This document shows positions 59,101 through 64,000 of a stretch of DNA of 64,000 bases, one piece after another. The notes under the pieces were generated by a model. The model made no database searches, had not been told where the DNA came from, and worked only from the letters and a program-made list of their open reading frames with translations. Every line of letters starts with the position of its first letter. Position 1 is the stretch's first letter. The stretch comes from Artemisia argyi (taxonomy: Eukaryota > Streptophyta > Magnoliopsida > Asterales > Asteraceae). The position numbers and the translations under genes are program-made. The DNA is taken from the NCBI GenBank assembly GCA_030686995.1, contig CM060704.1, positions 114,016,042-114,080,041 of the forward strand, in the 5' to 3' direction.

Positions 59101-59659
59101 TACGGGTGATCTGAGTCAAGTAGGTACCACATCGTATGATGTTTAATTTTCCGTGAATGCAAGCTAAATGCCTTATGGTCAAGTGAAACTTCTCGATGTC
59201 CTTTCATGAAAATGAGATCTTGTCCCAATGTGACTAAGCTATATCGATCTCCGAAAAGAATATAAATTTTGTTGAGTAATTGTACCTTGATCTTTCAATC
59301 CAACGAGCTCATACTAGCGTGAGGGTCTGATAATATGGAATGAGCGAAAAAGTCATAATTTGAAGTAGGGGTGTTAAGGCATGGTGTATCAATATTGGCA
59401 ATCTCTGGTAGAGGGGTTTCTTTCGCATCTAAGGTCAAATAGTAAATAGGTATAGTGGTTGCTTTCGAGATTCGTTCATGAGTTATGCGTGTTCCTTCTT
59501 GGAGATATGGTTTCTAAAATTAACAACATTTATTTGAGTGAAACGTTGTGAAATTTGGTCATAAATGTATTTTGGAGTGACTTTATTTGAAGTTTGTAAT
59601 AAATATAGTTATGTAAAAGATGTGACTACGAAATATTTTGTATTTTGATAAAAACAATA

Positions 59660-59661
<2 letters not shown>

Positions 59662-59743
<82 letters not shown>
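59662..59743. repeat. (TA)n microsatellite, about 80 bp
   Basis: Pure dinucleotide repeat within the decayed gypsy interior. Confidence 0.97.
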
Positions 59744-59745
<2 letters not shown>

Positions 59746-60959
59746 CTTTGAAAGAAGGGAATTCAAGAAGATTGTTGCTTAAACAAAAATGAGTTTTAAT
59801 CCAACCAATGAAAATCAATAATTTGTCGTACTTCGTAAGGTTTGCAAGAAATCTTTTTATTTGTACAAAAATTAAATTTGGCTTTGACTTACTTGAATTG
59901 TTATTATCTCCGAAATACGAAAACTATGGGAGTCACTTTTATCTTGGTCAACATGACCATTTAATTGTAAAGAAACCTTCGTCTTTATTAATCTTATTGT
60001 CTTATTCACATCTTTCTAAAGTTGTAATTATATGTCAAATCTACTAATGTGACCACATTGGTCGGTGGAGTGTTGCTAGAGTGACTAATGATGTAATTAT
60101 CGACTTAGAATGTGGTGTAATCAAACTTGGTAATGAAGGGAGAGTTGTGATGAGTTCCATTATGATGGTATAATACCGTTCAAAGCATCTTGTTGGTCTA
60201 TTGTGTTATGGAGGCATGAGTCGATCATATTTAAGATAATATAGAGTCCTTGTGATAGATGCCACCCTTGGGTGATTTGTTGCAATTCTTATTGTGTCTA
60301 TGAGGCTTGTGGTATTATTCGGAATGTATCGTCCAAACACTCGTGGGTAATCTCAAATAATTAGAGATCATCGTCTAACGATGAAGAGTAGTAGGTTGTC
60401 AAGCAGTAGAGGCTCTCAAACTTTCACCAACCTCAAACCTATAAGGTGGTGTAACGTGTGGTAGATGGTAATGGTATGTCAAATAGTTGTTACTTCTTAG
60501 GCGGCCAGTCATATATGGGTGTAGAGTCTCTGAGATGTGATGGTGATAATAGTGAATGGAATACTACCCTCTTTCGCGCTATCTCGCGACATCTAAGAGG
60601 TAAAACTGAAGTACGCACTTTTGGGACGACCAATAGTGAAATAAGTAGCTGATGGTGGTGGTAGTACCTGAGTAGTAAGCGCCCTACTAGTGAAGGAAAG
60701 AAAACATACTATCTTCCTTACAATAAGCATCCTAATAAGTCCATTAAGATTAAGTCTGAATACACTACCAAACGGCATTCTATGTATGGGCTAAATGATA
60801 GGAAAACCCTGTTCCTATGACAAATCAATGGTGCTAATGGTGGTGTAAGTGCAACTGGTGGTATAATGGTAGTGGAAGATGACAAGGCATCTTCATTGTC
60901 GGAATCCAACGAAAGGATGACAGGGTGGTATTTGAAGACATGTCACTTGTGAACCAGGT

Positions 60960-61060
<101 letters not shown>

Positions 61061-61201
61061 AGTATGGGTATAAATAGCTTGCACCGTGTGTGCATGAAAC
61101 GACATATGTAGTAAATATGCACTTATGATGAAATGATGAGATGCTATGATGATGTGGTTATAGTCTAGGGTCCAAGATACATCCTAGTTCGCTATAACCT
61201 T

Positions 61202-61216
61202 AGCTCTGATGCCAAT
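61202..61216 (-). other. Primer-binding site of the gypsy element
   Basis: On the minus strand TTGGCATCAGAGCT lies two bases inside the 5' LTR, one transition from the initiator methionine tRNA complement TGGTATCAGAGC. Confidence 0.8.
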
Positions 61217-61217
61217 C

Positions 61218-64000
61218 TGTCACACCCCCAAAATACCTGAATGGCAGCGGAATGGAATACCTGGGGGTGACTGTCATAGCACCACAGTTACAGTTATATT
61301 GAACGACCTAAAGTGTCATTTAGAAAATACAGCGTTTGATCATTAAAACATTCAGAGTTTACAAAACATAGGTCCCAAAAGGTGTTGCCAATTTAGGTGA
61401 AATAAGTTCAAACGAGATCAAACGTTCATAAGTACAGAAAATATAGTCAGACGCGTCGACTTCGCGACTCCATGAAGGTCCAAATGCATGCAACATGAGC
61501 TACCTTAATAACCTGAAAATACATGCTAAAGTGTCAATACGAGGTTGGTGAGTTCATAGATTTTAGTGAACAAGTATGTAATGTAAAACATTTGAAAGAA
61601 GAATTCCCAGCAAAAGTATCGTAAATCCGTAATAAGGCTGATGCAAAGGCATCGTAAATCAGTAGTAATAGTGATGGAAAAGTATCGTGAATTTATAAGT
61701 AATTTCGTATGTACAATAGCCCAAGTATAAAGTAAAGTAATAAGATTTCAGTCATAAAACTACATTAGCTCTTAAGCTCATGACCCCGAAGCTAGACGTT
61801 ACTTGGCCCCAAATGTGTGTTTACCAGACACTCTAAAGATATTAGACATGAATGCATCCGTAATTCCGTTGGAGCAACCCAAACACGGATGGATGAGTCA
61901 CCCTCAATAGATCTATTCACTCACTCTCGCTCGTACTTTAATTAACGGTCCATGATAACAAAGGGGACTTGTCAAGACGTGGTAATAAGGCAACTTAAGC
62001 AATGTAAGGCATTTAATATTTTGGCATGTACAAAAATAATTAAAGCAACGTATTCTCCCTCAGAAGTAATTCAAAGCGTATAAAAGTATAAAACAAGTAT
62101 TTAAGCATGTATCTCCCCCAAAGAGTTTATAAAGTAATTAAACAAGTAAAAGTGGGGCTATGACTCACCTCGAAGTGATGATGCAATGAGATGAAATGAT
62201 AGGGACAACAAGGAACGAAATCAACCGCAACCTATGATAATGATCTAATTTATATCATGAAATGATGTAGAGAATATGCATGCACATGATACCTATACCA
62301 CTCATAACTTGAAAATACTAGTTATAGTCATAGTAAAATATATTCCATACTTAAGAAAAATAAGTCTTAACTAGACTTGTAAAAACTAGTTGTAGTATAT
62401 CGTATATAGAATGTTAGTGTTATATTCCGCGCTTTGAAAACCTTGAAGTAACGTCTAATAGTCGTAAAAATAAACTTGTAATCACTAGTACTTCATTAGT
62501 TATGAATTTGGCACTTTGATAGTATTTCTAGAAAATCTAGGATTTAGTACGTAGAAATAGTATTATTATTATTTCTAGTTAAAAAGCTGTCAAAATATAT
62601 ATAGTTTTGCCGATATTGAAACATGAATAACTTGGTCGTTTTAAGTTCATTTTCTTCGTTCTTTATATCCACGGATTCGTCTTAGTATGTACTAATATAT
62701 TTTTGATAGCTCGGATTCTCTAGGTTACGTCTAACACCTCGGTTTGTCCACCAAAAATCGTCCAACAGCATATAATTTTTAGAAAAATAGTTTTCGTCAA
62801 TAAACTTGCAAAAATCATATCTCCTTTGTTATAAACTCGTTTTAGTCCGTTCTTTCGCCAAAAGTTTCGTTTTTGAAAGCATTTTCTAAATCTTTGGTTG
62901 AAAATCTCCCCTGAGTTACTGAGTTTTTCAGAATTTCCATTTTGGGACAGTAGGTTTGTAAACATGTTCCAAATCCATTTCTAATGTTCTAAACTAGTTT
63001 CTAATCCACCCAAATCACTTTCAATCACCACAAATCTAGTCTATTCCTACCATACACCTTCTTAAGGTGTCATGGGTTCTTAAACAATATCAATCAACTA
63101 GATCTAACAAGGGTTTCTGTTTCTAGGGTTTCAAAGACATAAGTATATATAATGAGTGGTATAAGCTAACATATGCATGAGATCTTGTATAAAAACCATA
63201 TGATCATAATAAATACTTGAAGAAATGATGAAAATAAATTTTTGTAAACTTACTTTGAAAGATTATGGATCTTGGATGATGAAAAACCTAAGAAACCTTG
63301 GATTTTTACTTCAAAACCCTAACAAGGATCATCAAATGAACTTAATTATAACTTGATCTTGGAAAAATGGTGGATTTTGGTCTTGTTTTGATTTTGGGTC
63401 GTGGGTTTTGAGGTAGAGAGGGAGAGGAATGATTTGATCTTGGCTTATGGATGAGAATGTGGTGAAATATCTAGATATTTACTAAGGTTATTATACAATA
63501 TAAAGAGTTAATGCTAGAGGTTAAAGGGGGGGGGGGGGGTTGTGTGGCCGGTTTTTCAAAGGAAGAAAAGAGCAAAAATAGTTTTGATTTAATTAGGATT
63601 GGTAGTGGAGGATTTGTATAGTTTTAGTTGTTTAATTTTGGTAGTTTTAGTTAGTTTTAGCTAAAGTCGGGTGCCGGGTTTGCGAGAAATAAATTTTAAC
63701 GAAGTTAACCGGGACTTAATAAAGTCATAAAAATGATAAAAATATGTTGGGTTCAAAAATTGAGCGTTTGGATAATTATCGTTTAGTTTTCACGAAAACC
63801 GTTATAATTATATTAAACTTACGTTATAAATTTAATAAATTCCCAAAATACCGGGTAAATAAATTTTATAATTTTTGTGACGTTGTAAAGAGTTTAAAAA
63901 TATATCGGAACCATTGTGGGGATTTTTAGATATGTTAGTTATATTTATTAATCGCGGGTTAACGTTTAATCAAAATAAATATACGTAAAACGTTAAATAT
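61218..64000 (-). repeat. 5' LTR of the gypsy element (right copy, truncated by the window)
   Basis: Matches 52934 to about 55720 with roughly 2 percent differences and a few small indels. The G run is 14 bases here (63526-63539). Confidence 0.93.

Noticed and set aside
59609..59818. Open frame with a long Ile-Tyr repeat
   Set aside because: Translation of a (TA)n microsatellite.

Overview
This is plant nuclear DNA, AT-rich and dominated by transposable elements. It carries one gene that looks intact. The intron-rich plant SnRK1 subunit gene, Ty3/gypsy chromoviruses with LTRs over 3 kb, Ty1/copia, CACTA, Mutator and hAT elements, and a plant-type SINE all point to a eudicot. The overall style suits an asterid such as the daisy family, but that is only an inference. 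All exon and element limits were read by eye; no database search was run.

Layout. (1) Positions 1-17640 hold a deep nest. A replication protein A (RPA70)-like gene, now a pseudogene, ends a decayed CACTA transposon at 5564. The CACTA carries a solo gypsy LTR (130-3522). A chromovirus-type gypsy element (6542-16956) sits in a coding exon of the RPA-like gene, and its 3' LTR carries another solo LTR (13399-16560). The last exons of the RPA-like gene are tandemly repeated. (2) Positions 18629-20531 hold a reverse-strand gypsy LTR, primer site and gag that end in a 47-base poly(A) with a polyadenylation signal. A probable Helitron end and a 26-bp palindrome follow near 20960.

(3) Positions 21540-31166 hold the one intact gene: an 11-coding-exon SNF4/AKIN-beta-gamma-like CBS protein, read as 374 residues. 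The carbohydrate-binding (CBM48) exons usual at the start of this family are not visible; a SINE lies in the leader intron where they would be expected. Its introns hold five TIR elements with intact target duplications, one of them with a further Mutator-like element nested inside. (4) Positions 31872-39831 look like a Mutator-like element with TIRs of about 225 bp. It carries a broken HROB-type OB-fold gene, a second broken gene on the other strand, a solo LTR and a minisatellite.

(5) Positions 40352-47236 hold a complete but mutated Ty1/copia element with a perfect 5-bp target duplication. (6) Positions 47237-52930 hold a LINE tail, an inverted-repeat element with a homopolymer core, a Mutator MITE, T-rich minisatellites and a palindromic minisatellite. 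(7) From 52934 past the right edge runs a reverse-strand gypsy element with 3.2-kb LTRs and a badly decayed pol.

Only the SNF4-like gene has a plausible cellular role, as the regulatory gamma-type subunit of the SnRK1 energy-sensing kinase. The rest records insertion, gene capture and decay. I saw no convincing new biological system. The most interesting points are the CBM-less SNF4 gene, a shared TTAACT target core at three chromovirus insertions, and OB-fold genes caught up in transposons.
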